This document shows positions 51,831 to 61,967 of a DNA stretch of 64,000 bases, piece by piece. The position numbers and the translations under genes are program-made. The stretch lies in contig CM066290.1 in NCBI GenBank assembly GCA_033816765.1, positions 992,001 through 1,056,000 on the forward strand. The letters are read 5' to 3'. Every line of letters begins with the position of its first letter. Position 1 is the first letter of the stretch. Under the pieces are notes generated by a model that searched no databases, was not told the DNA's origin, and saw only the letters and a list, made by a program, of their open reading frames with translations. Source of the DNA: Nothopassalora personata (taxonomy: Eukaryota; Ascomycota; Dothideomycetes; Mycosphaerellales; Mycosphaerellaceae).

Positions 51831-54556
51831 ATGGGCGCCACCAAGCAGAAACAGAAGACAGTGACAAAGGCAGTCACCACCAGCACGGCCGTCACCCCAA
51901 AGCAGAGTCTCGAAATTGTGCAGACACTGCTTCATAGCGCTGTAAGTACCCTTAATCGGGCTGACAGATCTGATACTAACTCCCTTTGCAGCTGAGCAGT
52001 ATCGCTTACCTGAGGTCGGTGATCGACGCCCTTGCCCGCAGGTTAGCACTGACTCAAGCAGGGACTTGCTGCCGGAAAAAGCGTTCCATAAGCAGTTGAT
52101 CGGTATCAACGACAAGTTGTTGTACTCCGACTATGCTCACGGCAACTTGAATAAGAAGAAAGCGACGACAGAGCACACATGCATCCGAGCGATGCGACGT
52201 GGCAAAAGCAAGCGTGTCGACACGTTACTGAACTGGCTTGTGAGTTCATTTGCGCCCTACTCAGGCCCACCTGCTGATCCCAAATAGGAGACTGGAGCTT
52301 TTACCGCGCTCAGGGACGGCCGCCTCAAGGCTATCGAATTTCGCGTCCACGCCCAGCCAGATAGTCGCGAGAAGGTGGTCGAGACGTACACGTTCAACAT
52401 CAAATACGACTTGAATGGTGGATGTGGCAAGCAGCTTGTTGGTGTGCAGGTGGATAGCCAGGGAGGTGGCGAACGAACCGTCGAGGCAACCAACCTCGGC
52501 TTGCAACTTCTTCTGCGCGAGACCATCAATTGCTGTGGTTCTCTCCCTGATCTTCCAGGTACACCGCCCACACCGAGGGTCCCGCAGCATCTCTAACGGT
52601 CATCTAGTCATTCGTTTTGTCAGCATGGGTCTTTTCTACGATGGCGAGGACTACGAGCCGCCAGGCTTTGTCCCAGGCTCCACCGATAGGCTCATGTTCG
52701 CCAATGCACCGGTTTGGACGAAGCAGAGCAAGAAGCTCACAGAACTACCGTCCTGCTTCCATGCGTCAGTGAAATGCCCACGATGCCGATTTATCGTGCT
52801 GATCATCTTACAGCACTACTTTGACCATCACTCATCTCCAGCAGCCGCCACCGTCAGATGACGCAGATCCACTGCGAGAAGAGCATAGCCCGCGGATTCC
52901 ATCGCAGCTGGAGTATGGCGACATCAGCTCACGATTCGAAGACATTGTCTGCGACCAATATGCAAGTAATGAGAACGGCAAGAATGCCGTAGATACATCG
53001 AACATCGACCACGTCACCCCTTCTACTGTGGTGGACGAAGGAGCCCCTCCCGTCAATGTTAACATGGCTCTCGCGCAACAAGTCGAGACACCAGCAAGAA
53101 CATCCCAGCCTGTCGCGGACCAGAACAGAGTACGTTCAAGCCAGGAAGTCCCCCCACCCATGGCGAGTCGGCATTGTGCTGCATACAGGCAACTATCTTC
53201 GCGCAGCACTGTAGACTAACACGGAACAGCATGACCTTGGTCGGCGGTCAAGTCGTACTTTCAACGAAAGCCTGGACACTCAGTCCAGCAATGTGCCACG
53301 CATGAAGAGCGCAGTTCAAGACATGCTGCAGCCGGAACGTCTCACGCAAGGAGACACGCAGACCCAGGCACCGCTGAGAGCACGGCCGTTCGTCAACCAA
53401 GGGACAATCGCGCCAGGCCCTTCGACAGTTCTTGCGAGGCCGGCGGCGGACAGCGCTAACCCAGCTGTCGGTAAGCTGACACTGCGTCCCGAGGTCACTG
53501 CACGACTTACAGCAGAGAAGGCGACACTATATAAGAAGGCCACACAGCTCGTTGCACCCAAACAGAGACGTGTTGAGGGCCACGATGTTGTCATGTGCCA
53601 ATGTGGCTATGATGGTGAAGACAATGCCATGGTACGCACATCTCTGGTCCTGAAGTCTTCGGTCACTGACCAGCGCTCAGATCAACTGCTCATTCTGCGA
53701 CACTTGGCAGCATTTGAACTGCTACGGCTACTCTGGTGCAGCAGATCCACGTGTGCCACATAGCAATGATGATCACGCTTGTTACCAGTGTCTGTTTGGA
53801 GGCCGGGACGCAGTCAAACTTTACAGACTTCAGGATCTCGCTCTAAAGCGTCGAGTCATGAGCTCTGCTTTGCAAAACGGTCTCAGGAAGAAGACGGAGA
53901 TGGGCAAGTCTTTGAGTAAGTACATGATCATTTGCTGGATATTGCAGCGTGCTGAAATCGTATCAGATATGCAGCCGGACGTTGCAGACCGCCTGCAGCG
54001 CGAGCTCCTGGAAGAAGGGTTCATCATGGCGACATCTAAATCCCACAAGCCGGGCTTCGCGAAGAAGGGACAGCCTCACTTCGTCCCAGTCGCTCAAGGC
54101 CCAGTCCATCAAGCAATGATTGAGCAGCTTTTCGACCCACTTGTGATGATCGAGGAGAATGTGAGTATGTCCATATTGCTTATAAAGCACTGCTGACTTT
54201 TATAGTATGCCAACAATGTGAACATTGCGACACCCCGTGCGGTCGCGAAGCAGGTACAGCAGATGAGATCCGCCAGCATGCCTCCACCCGCCACGCCTGC
54301 TTCGAGATTGAGGGTTCAAGGCACACCGACTACCGCCTCTGGTCTCGATCCGCGAGCTTCCATACCGCCGTACATCACCCCGAGCCACGTCCCTGGTCGC
54401 ATCACGAAGCGTCCGCGCGACGAAGAAGATGTTTTCTCAACTCCCGCGAAGCGAGCTGCAACAGCCACACCATTGTTCGGTCGCCTCAAGAGCGTGCAGT
54501 CTCAATCCATGTTGAAGGCTTACGGAGAATCTTCAAGCCCGGTGGTCCGACAATAG
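51831..54556 (+). CDS. HOP1: Hop1, meiotic chromosome axis HORMA protein with PHD finger
   Basis: Nine exons: 51831-51941, 51992-52014, 52062-52239, 52288-52558, 52608-52764, 52814-53129, 53230-53631, 53681-54160 and 54206-54556, totalling 762 residues. The eight introns are 45-100 bp. The N-terminal HORMA domain (QSLEIVQTLLHSA|LSSIAYLR|DLLPEKAF, ETGAFTALRDGRLKAIEF, FVSMGLFYDGEDYEPPGF) is split by five introns, one flanking a 23-nt exon. A PHD-type finger follows: CQCGY...INCSFCDTWQHLNCYGY...CYQC. Then a winged-helix-like piece (VADRLQRELLEEGFI) and a basic tail. Hop1 loads on meiotic axes and promotes double-strand breaks, homologue bias and checkpoint signalling. A further in-frame 51-bp intron at 53916-53966 is possible (745 residues). 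Confidence 0.88.
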
Positions 54557-54862
54557 ACGCGAATTTGACAGCGTTGACGCGATGATTGTATGATTGTATG
54601 ACTATGGTGTATACTACATGGAACTGTGTAAGATGCCTGGAGTACACGGCTGTGCGATGTCCCATGGAATTGGGAGTCTTGGGCTGATGGAACGAATAGC
54701 TAATACCAATCTCGCTCATCGATTGGGTGTTCATACTGAAGAAGCTCTATGATTCTCGTATCTTCATCAATCTCCAACATACAACGCCTGCATTCATGAT
54801 CATTACCACCTCTCGATCTGTTGAAAGTAGCTAGCGCCACTTCCCCGTGGCACAATATTTGC
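54557..54862. other. Intergenic between convergent genes
   Basis: 3' flanks of HOP1 and the MFS gene only; nothing else seen. Confidence 0.5.
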
Positions 54863-56599
54863 CTATAGCGGAACATGCTCAAACTCCTGCTTGGGGATCA
54901 CGCTTTGTTCCACACCCACGTCCCTGCCTGGACTCTCCGAATTCAAGTTCGAAATCTTGTCCACGCCTTCGCTCGTCTGACTCGGGTTGCGACGCCTCTT
55001 CTCCGCATCCTCTCCAGCGGCCATCTCTGCCATCTCAGGTACAGCTTGCTCCGCCTGTTGCTCAGCAATCTTCTGAGCGAACGGTGATCGGTTCCTGAAC
55101 CACTCTCCCTTGGTATAGAACACGACCACCGGAATGCACAGGAACAGCGCAATGACGGCGAGGATAAGAGTTGGCCAGAAGTATCCCAATTTCTCCTTTT
55201 CGCCGCCGAAGGCCTGATAGAGGGGTTCGGAATACAACGCGGCGAAACCTGCCAATGCGTCTCGACAGAACCCGTTTCCGCCGGTGGCGCTTGCGGCGTA
55301 GGGGCCGTAGGCGGCCACCATGTAATCGATTGTGTCCATGTAGATGTCGAAGTTGACGAAGCCGATGAACGCGGTGAAGATTGCGATGCCGATCCAGTGG
55401 ACGCCGTAGTCGGGACCTATGCTCAACGCACCGTAGCAGATGAGGCCAAGGGGAAGAAGCCAGACACTGTAAAGCAGACGGCGCATCCTCCGCTCTGGGC
55501 GGATGGCGTTGGGGTCGCCGTTCATGGCGCGGCGATCAGCGTAGTAGGTTGGTAAGTGCGTTGCCCAGGCGATGATGTAGGCGACCAAAAGAGCGAAGAA
55601 GCTGAGACCTTTGGTGATTGTGGTAAAACCCCATTTATCCAACACCATGCCGAAGGAGGTGAGGCCTGTGAAAATGAAAGCGTCGCTGAAGCCGGAGAGG
55701 AGGGAAAGGAAGCCGACAATCCATTCGGTGCAGAGCATTTTGTAGGGGCGCCACATGAGACTTGCAATGTGCTTCCAGGACAGACGTTCGCGGAGGGTGC
55801 CTCTCACTTCTACCGGGCCCCAGATCTGCTGGCCCTTTGCACGGAGTCTTTTGGCGTGTTTGTCGAGCATGGAATCTGTGCGAGTTTCGGGGACGAGCCA
55901 GAAGTGAAGGAACTGGGTTATGGCACCGAAAATGAGAGAGATCCAGAAGCACCATCGCCAGGGAAGGTAGGATTCGATGAAGCCGCCGGCGATGGGGGCG
56001 ACGACGCTGCCGCCGACCGAGGAAAGGACGATGTAGGCGAGAGCAAATTGCTGGTCGGCAGGCTTGAACATGTCTGCGACGATGCCGAGAGTGACGGAGC
56101 CGCCGGCGGAGCTCAAGCCTCCAAGACCTCGGGCAATAACGACTGTTGTGAAGTTTGGTGCGAGAGCACAAGGAATTTGCCAGATGTTGACCAGACCGAG
56201 CGAGATCTGCATGATCCAGAAGCGACCAAACTCTTCGGAGAAAGGTGCCCATGCCTCGCAGCCGAAGGCGTAGAAGAGTAGGAAGACGAACTGCCCGATA
56301 CGCGCTTGCTGCTTGTCGATGGCGAAGTCTTCAGACATGCCTGCCACTGAATTTGCATAGATGGCGGCGTTGAAGTTCATACTGATCTGCACGATGAAGA
56401 TGACGGAGAGGATCATCCATTTCTTCCAATCTGGAAAAGCGAAGGCTGTGTGCTCGAAGGCATCGGCTTCGCGAAGGTAGTTGTCGTTTGAACTTCTAGC
56501 TGGTGTGTTGTTCGGTGGAATGAGTCCGGCGGATGACTGGGAATTAGAGACTTGCCGCTCCGAGACTGTTGCGGTCTCCTTCTTCCGGCGAGGAAGCAT
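54863..56599 (-). CDS. MFS drug:H+ antiporter-type transporter (DHA1-like)
   Basis: 578 residues in a single exon from ATG 56599. The cytosolic N terminus precedes about 12 hydrophobic helices. Family landmarks include the helix 4-5 region GGLSSAGGSVTLGIVADMF followed by ADQQFALAYIVLSSVGGSVV and APIAGGFI, where the antiporter motif C sits. After helix 6 come PETR and a long central loop (DKHAKRLRAKGQQIWGPVEV), both typical of fungal multidrug/polyamine DHA1 carriers. WR-W around ESYLPWRWCFW is also characteristic. It should export a small molecule across the plasma membrane using the proton gradient; the substrate cannot be told. The acidic tail is disordered. No biosynthetic cluster lies next to it. 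Confidence 0.9.
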   Translation of the reverse strand: MLPRRKKETATVSERQVSNSQSSAGLIPPNNTPARSSNDNYLREADAFEHTAFAFPDWKKWMILSVIFIVQISMNFNAAIYANSVAGMSEDFAIDKQQARIGQFVFLLFYAFGCEAWAPFSEEFGRFWIMQISLGLVNIWQIPCALAPNFTTVVIARGLGGLSSAGGSVTLGIVADMFKPADQQFALAYIVLSSVGGSVVAPIAGGFIESYLPWRWCFWISLIFGAITQFLHFWLVPETRTDSMLDKHAKRLRAKGQQIWGPVEVRGTLRERLSWKHIASLMWRPYKMLCTEWIVGFLSLLSGFSDAFIFTGLTSFGMVLDKWGFTTITKGLSFFALLVAYIIAWATHLPTYYADRRAMNGDPNAIRPERRMRRLLYSVWLLPLGLICYGALSIGPDYGVHWIGIAIFTAFIGFVNFDIYMDTIDYMVAAYGPYAASATGGNGFCRDALAGFAALYSEPLYQAFGGEKEKLGYFWPTLILAVIALFLCIPVVVFYTKGEWFRNRSPFAQKIAEQQAEQAVPEMAEMAAGEDAEKRRRNPSQTSEGVDKISNLNSESPGRDVGVEQSVIPKQEFEHVPL

Positions 56600-57926
56600 G
56601 GTGAATTATCCGAGACACGATGACAGTGTCGTGGATGAAGTAAAGCAAGTCTGAAGTGACGAAGGTAAGAATCTACATAGTGCTCCTGGTGCACCCTCAA
56701 GCAGTGGGCGCCAACAACGCCGGAGGAAATACTGCTGGCCTGCAAAGAGTATGAAGCTGGATTCTACCTCCAGCATGCATTACACGCCAACTGCGACGCT
56801 GCGATCTCACCACTCGCAACGACCAGCTTCATGCTTCGGCTTGCACAGCAGTATAGCTGTTGATAGAGATCGTGACTCACCTTATCTTGTTCCAGAGGGT
56901 GTGCTGATAACGAGAGTTGTGTAGCGAATGGTGTGATAACGAGAAGCCCAGTTGTAAGAGCGTTGGGCAGGCAGTGTGTAGTTTGGGATGGAGCAAAGAA
57001 AGTCAGAAGAGTGAGAGCAGGCAAGATACAGTACGTTGGCTTATCATGCTTCGAAGACTTCAAAGGTTGATATGAGGAGCTATACAGCTTGTCAGGTGTC
57101 GTGACATGGCGCTGGGGCGCCAAGCTCTTGCGGTTGACGACTCAGATGTCGTGCAATACTGTTATGACCGTACGAGCGGAACCAGAAGGATAGCAGAGCT
57201 GGTCATGACTTGTGGATTGAACACGTGTAGAACTCTGTGTGCTTCGCTGGAAATGTGGAATGCCTGAGATATAGCTCGAGCAATCCAGGAATCACAAGCA
57301 TGTTGATTCGAGCGTGCTCACTCGACTGTCTTGTCCTGAGGACATGGTCGGGACGAGGGTACTGGACTCGTAGACCTCCAGTATAGGCATTGAAGGTCCA
57401 GCCATCAGAGTGAGATTCCGACGCATGACGAAAGATGCAGTCGACCCTCGCAGGTGGCACTCATTCGTCGCCGCAGGTCTAGTGGTCATGTCATCGGGTG
57501 GCACCAAGAAGGTGAAAATCGCCGCAGGACGGTGCTCGTAATGATCAAGACTCGAATCGAATTGTCTGTCACACCCGTCTGCCATAGAGAAGACAATTCT
57601 TTCTAGAACGCATCGCCCTCAGGAGTGGGCACAACGCATGATCAAGGGCTCTCTCTTCGGTGTTGGAAACAATGGTTGAATTCGGCACTTAAATTTTCCG
57701 CAGGCCGTCCGCCTTGATGTATAATATCAAGCGAGTCTTGCTTGTCACGTCAGTGTGAGGTCGAACTATCATCGTACCTGTATTTGTGTTATCGCGCAAG
57801 TAAGAAGGAGTGAGTGAGTGCGATGAGGTAAGATCGAAGTCGAGGATCTTGCCTTGGCATCTCTTCCCAGCCACTTCGCGACTCGTCTGAACATCTCTTC
57901 AGCATAGCACGCGCTGGCGATTGATC
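56600..57926. other. Intergenic, no firm gene
   Basis: 1.3 kb between divergent genes. A 97-codon minus-strand frame (57292-57585, ATG start) has no motif and is not called. The rest is promoter space for the MFS and YRA1 genes. Confidence 0.4.
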
Positions 57927-59398
57927 ATGGACCGTAGTCTGGACGAGATCATTGGCGAGAGGCCAGCCCCGCGAGGAGTAAGCGACACAGATGAAGCCTG
58001 CATCACATCAGACGGAGGGCAAAGTCCAGCTAACGACGATGGCAGCGCGGTGGCAGAGGCGGCGGCCGAGGTGGAGATCGACGAGGACCACCACCCATGC
58101 GGGCACCACGTAGGGAGGACTATCCGAGAGACGGAGTGCGAAAGGTGTGTCTGATCACCTTTGACTGCTACACGTACCCATCTCTCCCCCGTCTGACATC
58201 CACTGCAGGTGCCAACTTCCTCCCTCCCAACTTCCTTTGCATGGACATAGTCCCGTGAGACCATACGATCCTGTCGACGCATACCTACCAACGCCCCTGT
58301 GGAGTGTTCTACGGACGCGACGATCTTCGATGGCCATTCGCGGCGCTTCAGACCGCACCAAGCTGACCACGGCATATCTGCTACACAGACGCGACGTGAC
58401 GAGCCAGCGAATCTCGACGAGTACGTTAGAAGCACACAGACGTGGATATAGGAGAAGAGCTGATACAGGAATAGAGATTGGACACACGACCGCTACGAGG
58501 ACGACCGCTATGATCGCCGAGACAGAAGGGCGCCAGCACCGTACGACCATCGCCCACCACGAGGAGGAGCACCGTACATCACCGCTTCCCACGCCATGAT
58601 TAATTGTAGCTAACCACATACCAGCGGCGGCAGCAAGATCCGTGTCGACAACCTTCACTACGAGCTGACGGAAGACGATCTTCGTGTATGCGCCTACTCG
58701 ACATGCCCACCTGCCTTCATACTAATGTCCCATAGGACCTTTTCGAGCGCATCGGCCCAACGATCTCCGTTCGTCTCCTCTACGACCGCGCAGACCGCTC
58801 CCTAGGCACAGCCTACGTCATCTACGAAGACCCGCGAGATGCCCGTCAAGCTGTCGATGACTTTGACGGGCAAATGGCCAACGGTCAACCCATTCGCCTT
58901 CAGCTCATGCCCACCGGACCAGCTCCACGAGCTCCCGGCGCCTCGCTGATGGATCGCATGGAGAAGCCACCGCGCAGCCTTTTCGACAGGATCGAGGGTG
59001 GTAGAAACGCAGGAAGAGAGGGTAGCCGTGAAGGAGGTCGCAGGAGGAGATACAGGAGCGACAGCCCTCAGAAGGACAGACTCGCGCCGCAAGATGTAGA
59101 CCGCTACATCCCAGGTCGTGGCTCGCGATCGCCGATCAGACGTCGTGGCACACCACGTGAAGGTGGCAGACGACCAGGCGAGAGGAGAGAGCGTGGCGGC
59201 GGCAGAGGCGGACGTGGAGGACGCACAGATGAGGAGGGTCGTCCCATTGTTGGAGGTATGCCGAAGAAGACGGCGGAGGAGCTGGATGCAGAGATGGCGG
59301 ACTACTGGAGTGGTAGCAAGAATGAGACTGCCGCGACCAACAACGGAGCGGGCGCTGCGAACGACACGAATGGTGAAGATATCGACATGGATATCTAA
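57927..59398 (+). CDS. YRA1: Yra1/ALY mRNA export adaptor (REF family)
   Basis: Six exons: 57927-57977, 58046-58144, 58389-58420, 58475-58573, 58625-58685 and 58736-59398, giving 334 residues. Exon 1 is exactly the N-terminal UAP56/Sub2-binding motif (MDRSLDEIIGERP). Exon 2 is an RGG block (RGGRGGGRGGDRRG). Exons 3-4 are Arg/Asp-rich (DRYEDDRYDRRDRR). Exons 5-6 form one RRM (KIRVDNLHYELTEDDL|RDLFERIG, TAYVIYEDPRDARQAV). After further RGG/SR-like sequence comes the C-terminal UBM (MPKKTAEELDAEMADYW). REF proteins join TREX and hand spliced mRNA to the Mex67 exporter. Intron 2 (58145-58388, 244 bp) is far longer than the others, recalling the autoregulatory intron of yeast YRA1. No single frame shows the N-terminal half. 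Confidence 0.88.
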
Positions 59399-59554
59399 GA
59401 GACAGAGATATGGAGCCGTGCTCCAGCTTGTGACGATAAGCTCGTGGTATGATATGGACAGGAGCCCGGACAGGAAGATTCATAGGCTAGGCAGAGAATA
59501 AACCGACTCCACACTATGCATCCAGAACAAGAACGCTCAATCATGAACAATACT

Positions 59555-61402
59555 TCACAACTCCAATCCCTCCAACTGACTCACAACAGCATCCTCATCT
59601 CCGCCGCAATAATGTCCCACCACATCCTCTACGCTCAACCACTCCTCCTGCAACGCAAGAACTACAAGATCTCCCGCCGAGCAAATTCCATTCGCCATGA
59701 TCGCCCCCGGGTCCAGGAAATCCTGGACCTTTAGCAATACCTTCTCCAATTCCCTCCCTCTCTTCCAAACCGCATATTCCTCTTTCCTCTTCTTACTCGG
59801 CGCTTTCTGTTGGCTCGGCCACGCCATCTGTTGCAGGAGCTTATACAGAATGAGATGGAGCCAGACGAGGTTTGTTTGAGGGTGGTACTGATCCCACGAG
59901 CGGCCGGAAGTTTCCATTTCATGTTGCAGACTGTGGCAGTCTGCGAGTGGGTCGTCAAAGAAGAGTGCCCCGCGCATGTAGCGGTAGATATCGTATTGGT
60001 ATTCTTCTGTGCTGTCGCCTTCGAAGATTGCCCGGTCGCGGGTCAGGTCTTGGTATGCGATGTCGTTGGTGCTGCTGGACATGAGGCAGCGGGAGATGGT
60101 GTAGTCTATTATTGTGGTTTCGTGGGTGGTGAAGTTGAGAGTGCGGGTTGGGTCGATTGCTTCGGAGGATGGGCGTGGGGATGAGCGCACGCATATGTTC
60201 CCGAGATGTAAGTCGCGGTGCTCGAATTGTGCTCCTTCTTCGCCTTTGGCGAGAGAGAGCACGACTTGCCAGAACATGTCCCAGATTGTCCAGATTGAGG
60301 TGGCGAGGCCTTCTTCGACGAGGCGTTCGAGGTCTGTGCCGGCGTCTTGCATCTCGATTACCGCCCAGAGTTGGTCTTCGGTGTAGCTGGTTTTCTTGGA
60401 TGGATCTGGGAAGTGGCTGGGGTCTTTCTTCTTTTTCTTTTGGGCTGTATTCCAGTTCTTGAAGGCTTGAGCGAAGGCTGGTGGTGGGCGGCCTTGGAGG
60501 ATTCGTACATCTCGGAAGTTTGTGAAGCCGGGTATGGCACTCATGCGTTGGAGGAGCTTCACCTCGGTTGCAACATCGTCCGGTGCAGTCATGTTGTCTT
60601 GCTTCGCCATCGCGGCCTTCCTCTTTCGCTTGTCCACGGGGAGTGCGCTGTCTGGAGCCTTCAGTGGGATGATCTTGAAGACGGATTCGTCTGTGGTGGT
60701 AAACGCTGAGAGATCTTCGTGAAGACTCAGTCGATACACCTCACCGAAAGACGCCTCTGCTATCTTGGTGACTGCGAAGTGTTCAGAGAGTTGTTCTGAC
60801 CAGGTTTCGAAGCAGGTTAAAGGATGTGATGAGAGGCCCAGTAGCGAGTCACAATGCGCTTCGTACACATTGGGAGTATCTTTGGATGTTTCTGGCGATA
60901 TGCTCCGCCGCCTTTCTACCGCTGTGCTTTCCGCAGTATGCGATTGTATTGATAGATTTGCAAGACCTTTCGTGGCTTGCTCGAGAACGTCAGGCTCTTG
61001 GTCTTTATTAGATGTGTTCAGTCTCAACGAGTTCATTCCACCTATTAAGTCTTCCTCCACCACTTCATCCTGCTTTTTTACCGGCTTGACTTCATCCTCG
61101 TCATCACTATCCCACACGATATGCCCCTTCCGCTTGACGCGCGGCTGTTTCGTCTTTTTCGCATACTGTATCGCCTCCAACGGCAGCACGACTGCATTGT
61201 GGCTCTTCTGGCCCAGCGCTTTTCGAGGCGATCTCCTCACGGCAATGTTTGCTTCCTGCTTGTGCTCTGCCTCTTTAGATGGTGCATTTGACTTTTTGGT
61301 CCTGACTTGCTTCGGTAGTGGCTGTTCCGGGCTGGAGAGTGGTGCTGGCAGGGCATCGTAGATTGCTCGAGAGCGTTTCCCGTAGACTTGTTGGCGAGGC
61401 AT
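59555..61402 (-). CDS. hrk1: Haspin-family histone H3 kinase
   Basis: 615 residues in one exon from ATG 61402. The N-terminal ~190 residues are basic and disordered with nuclear-localisation-like patches (KQPRVKRKGHIVWDSDDED). The C-terminal kinase is of the divergent haspin type. It shows a glycine-poor loop ASFGEVYRLS, VFKIIPLK (VAIK-like Lys), the catalytic loop EHRDLHLGNI (about residue 394), and DYT in place of DFG (TTIIDYTISR, about residue 432), diagnostic of haspin. An insert with KKKKKDPSHFPDPSKK and the C-terminal helix end complete it. Haspin phosphorylates histone H3 on Thr3 at mitotic centromeres to recruit the chromosomal passenger complex. The length suits fungal homologues. 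Confidence 0.92.
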   Translation of the reverse strand: MPRQQVYGKRSRAIYDALPAPLSSPEQPLPKQVRTKKSNAPSKEAEHKQEANIAVRRSPRKALGQKSHNAVVLPLEAIQYAKKTKQPRVKRKGHIVWDSDDEDEVKPVKKQDEVVEEDLIGGMNSLRLNTSNKDQEPDVLEQATKGLANLSIQSHTAESTAVERRRSISPETSKDTPNVYEAHCDSLLGLSSHPLTCFETWSEQLSEHFAVTKIAEASFGEVYRLSLHEDLSAFTTTDESVFKIIPLKAPDSALPVDKRKRKAAMAKQDNMTAPDDVATEVKLLQRMSAIPGFTNFRDVRILQGRPPPAFAQAFKNWNTAQKKKKKDPSHFPDPSKKTSYTEDQLWAVIEMQDAGTDLERLVEEGLATSIWTIWDMFWQVVLSLAKGEEGAQFEHRDLHLGNICVRSSPRPSSEAIDPTRTLNFTTHETTIIDYTISRCLMSSSTNDIAYQDLTRDRAIFEGDSTEEYQYDIYRYMRGALFFDDPLADCHSLQHEMETSGRSWDQYHPQTNLVWLHLILYKLLQQMAWPSQQKAPSKKRKEEYAVWKRGRELEKVLLKVQDFLDPGAIMANGICSAGDLVVLALQEEWLSVEDVVGHYCGGDEDAVVSQLEGLEL

Positions 61403-61967
61403 TACTGTCGTCGATATACTGTCGTCTCAGTGTCCAGCTCGAGGCTGTAGTCTTGCGAACATGCTGGTCGGTGCTCATATGTGCCACGGCTCGAGCATTC
61501 CTGAAATTCAGTGTTTGACCTAGCAACTATCGATAAGTCGCCGCGAATCGTCACTTTCCCTCGACACGAGGTCGCGGCAAGAACGATCGAAGTGCGACCG
61601 CCACATGGTGATGAATGGATAGAATGGACACCTCACTGTCGCCATACCATTTGTGTCCCGTTGTCAGCAGTCGAGCGCGGCATACGCGTGAGCGTACACT
61701 GGCATCGATTGAATGATGTTGAGGTGGGAGGTAGGCTACCCGCGGCCTTGGAGCCAGTGTTTCGAGTAGACGCGCCCCGCATACACCCACTACCTCCCTC
61801 GCGTGACTCTCATCGCCATCAAAGCCTTTTGTAATCACCAAAAGACTCATCACCCACGCGCTGGACGCGCAGGCTGGATCCGAGGATATTACCTGCTCGC
61901 CGAATGGACTGAGCATCTCCAAGGCACGAGTAGGAAGCCTGGACTCGAAGCTCAGGCGGATATCAAC
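61403..61967. other. Divergent promoter between haspin and the spermidine-synthase-like gene
   Basis: 565 bp without a separate gene. The plus-strand frame is open back to 61803, but ATG 61968 gives the more natural N terminus. Confidence 0.45.

Noticed and set aside
51831..54556. Enrichment of Mmi1-type TNAAAC motifs in HOP1
   Set aside because: Reading by eye found only an isolated copy, which is not above what chance would give; a proper count is still needed.
55556..56281. Plus-strand 241-codon Glu/Gly-rich frame
   Set aside because: Antisense shadow of the MFS transporter; no start context and no domain.
57292..57585. Minus-strand 97-codon frame with ATG
   Set aside because: No motif, no splice partners and an unconvincing composition.
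54863..61402. Secondary-metabolite gene cluster around the MFS transporter
   Set aside because: Neighbours are HOP1, YRA1 and haspin; no synthase, P450 or tailoring enzyme is adjacent.
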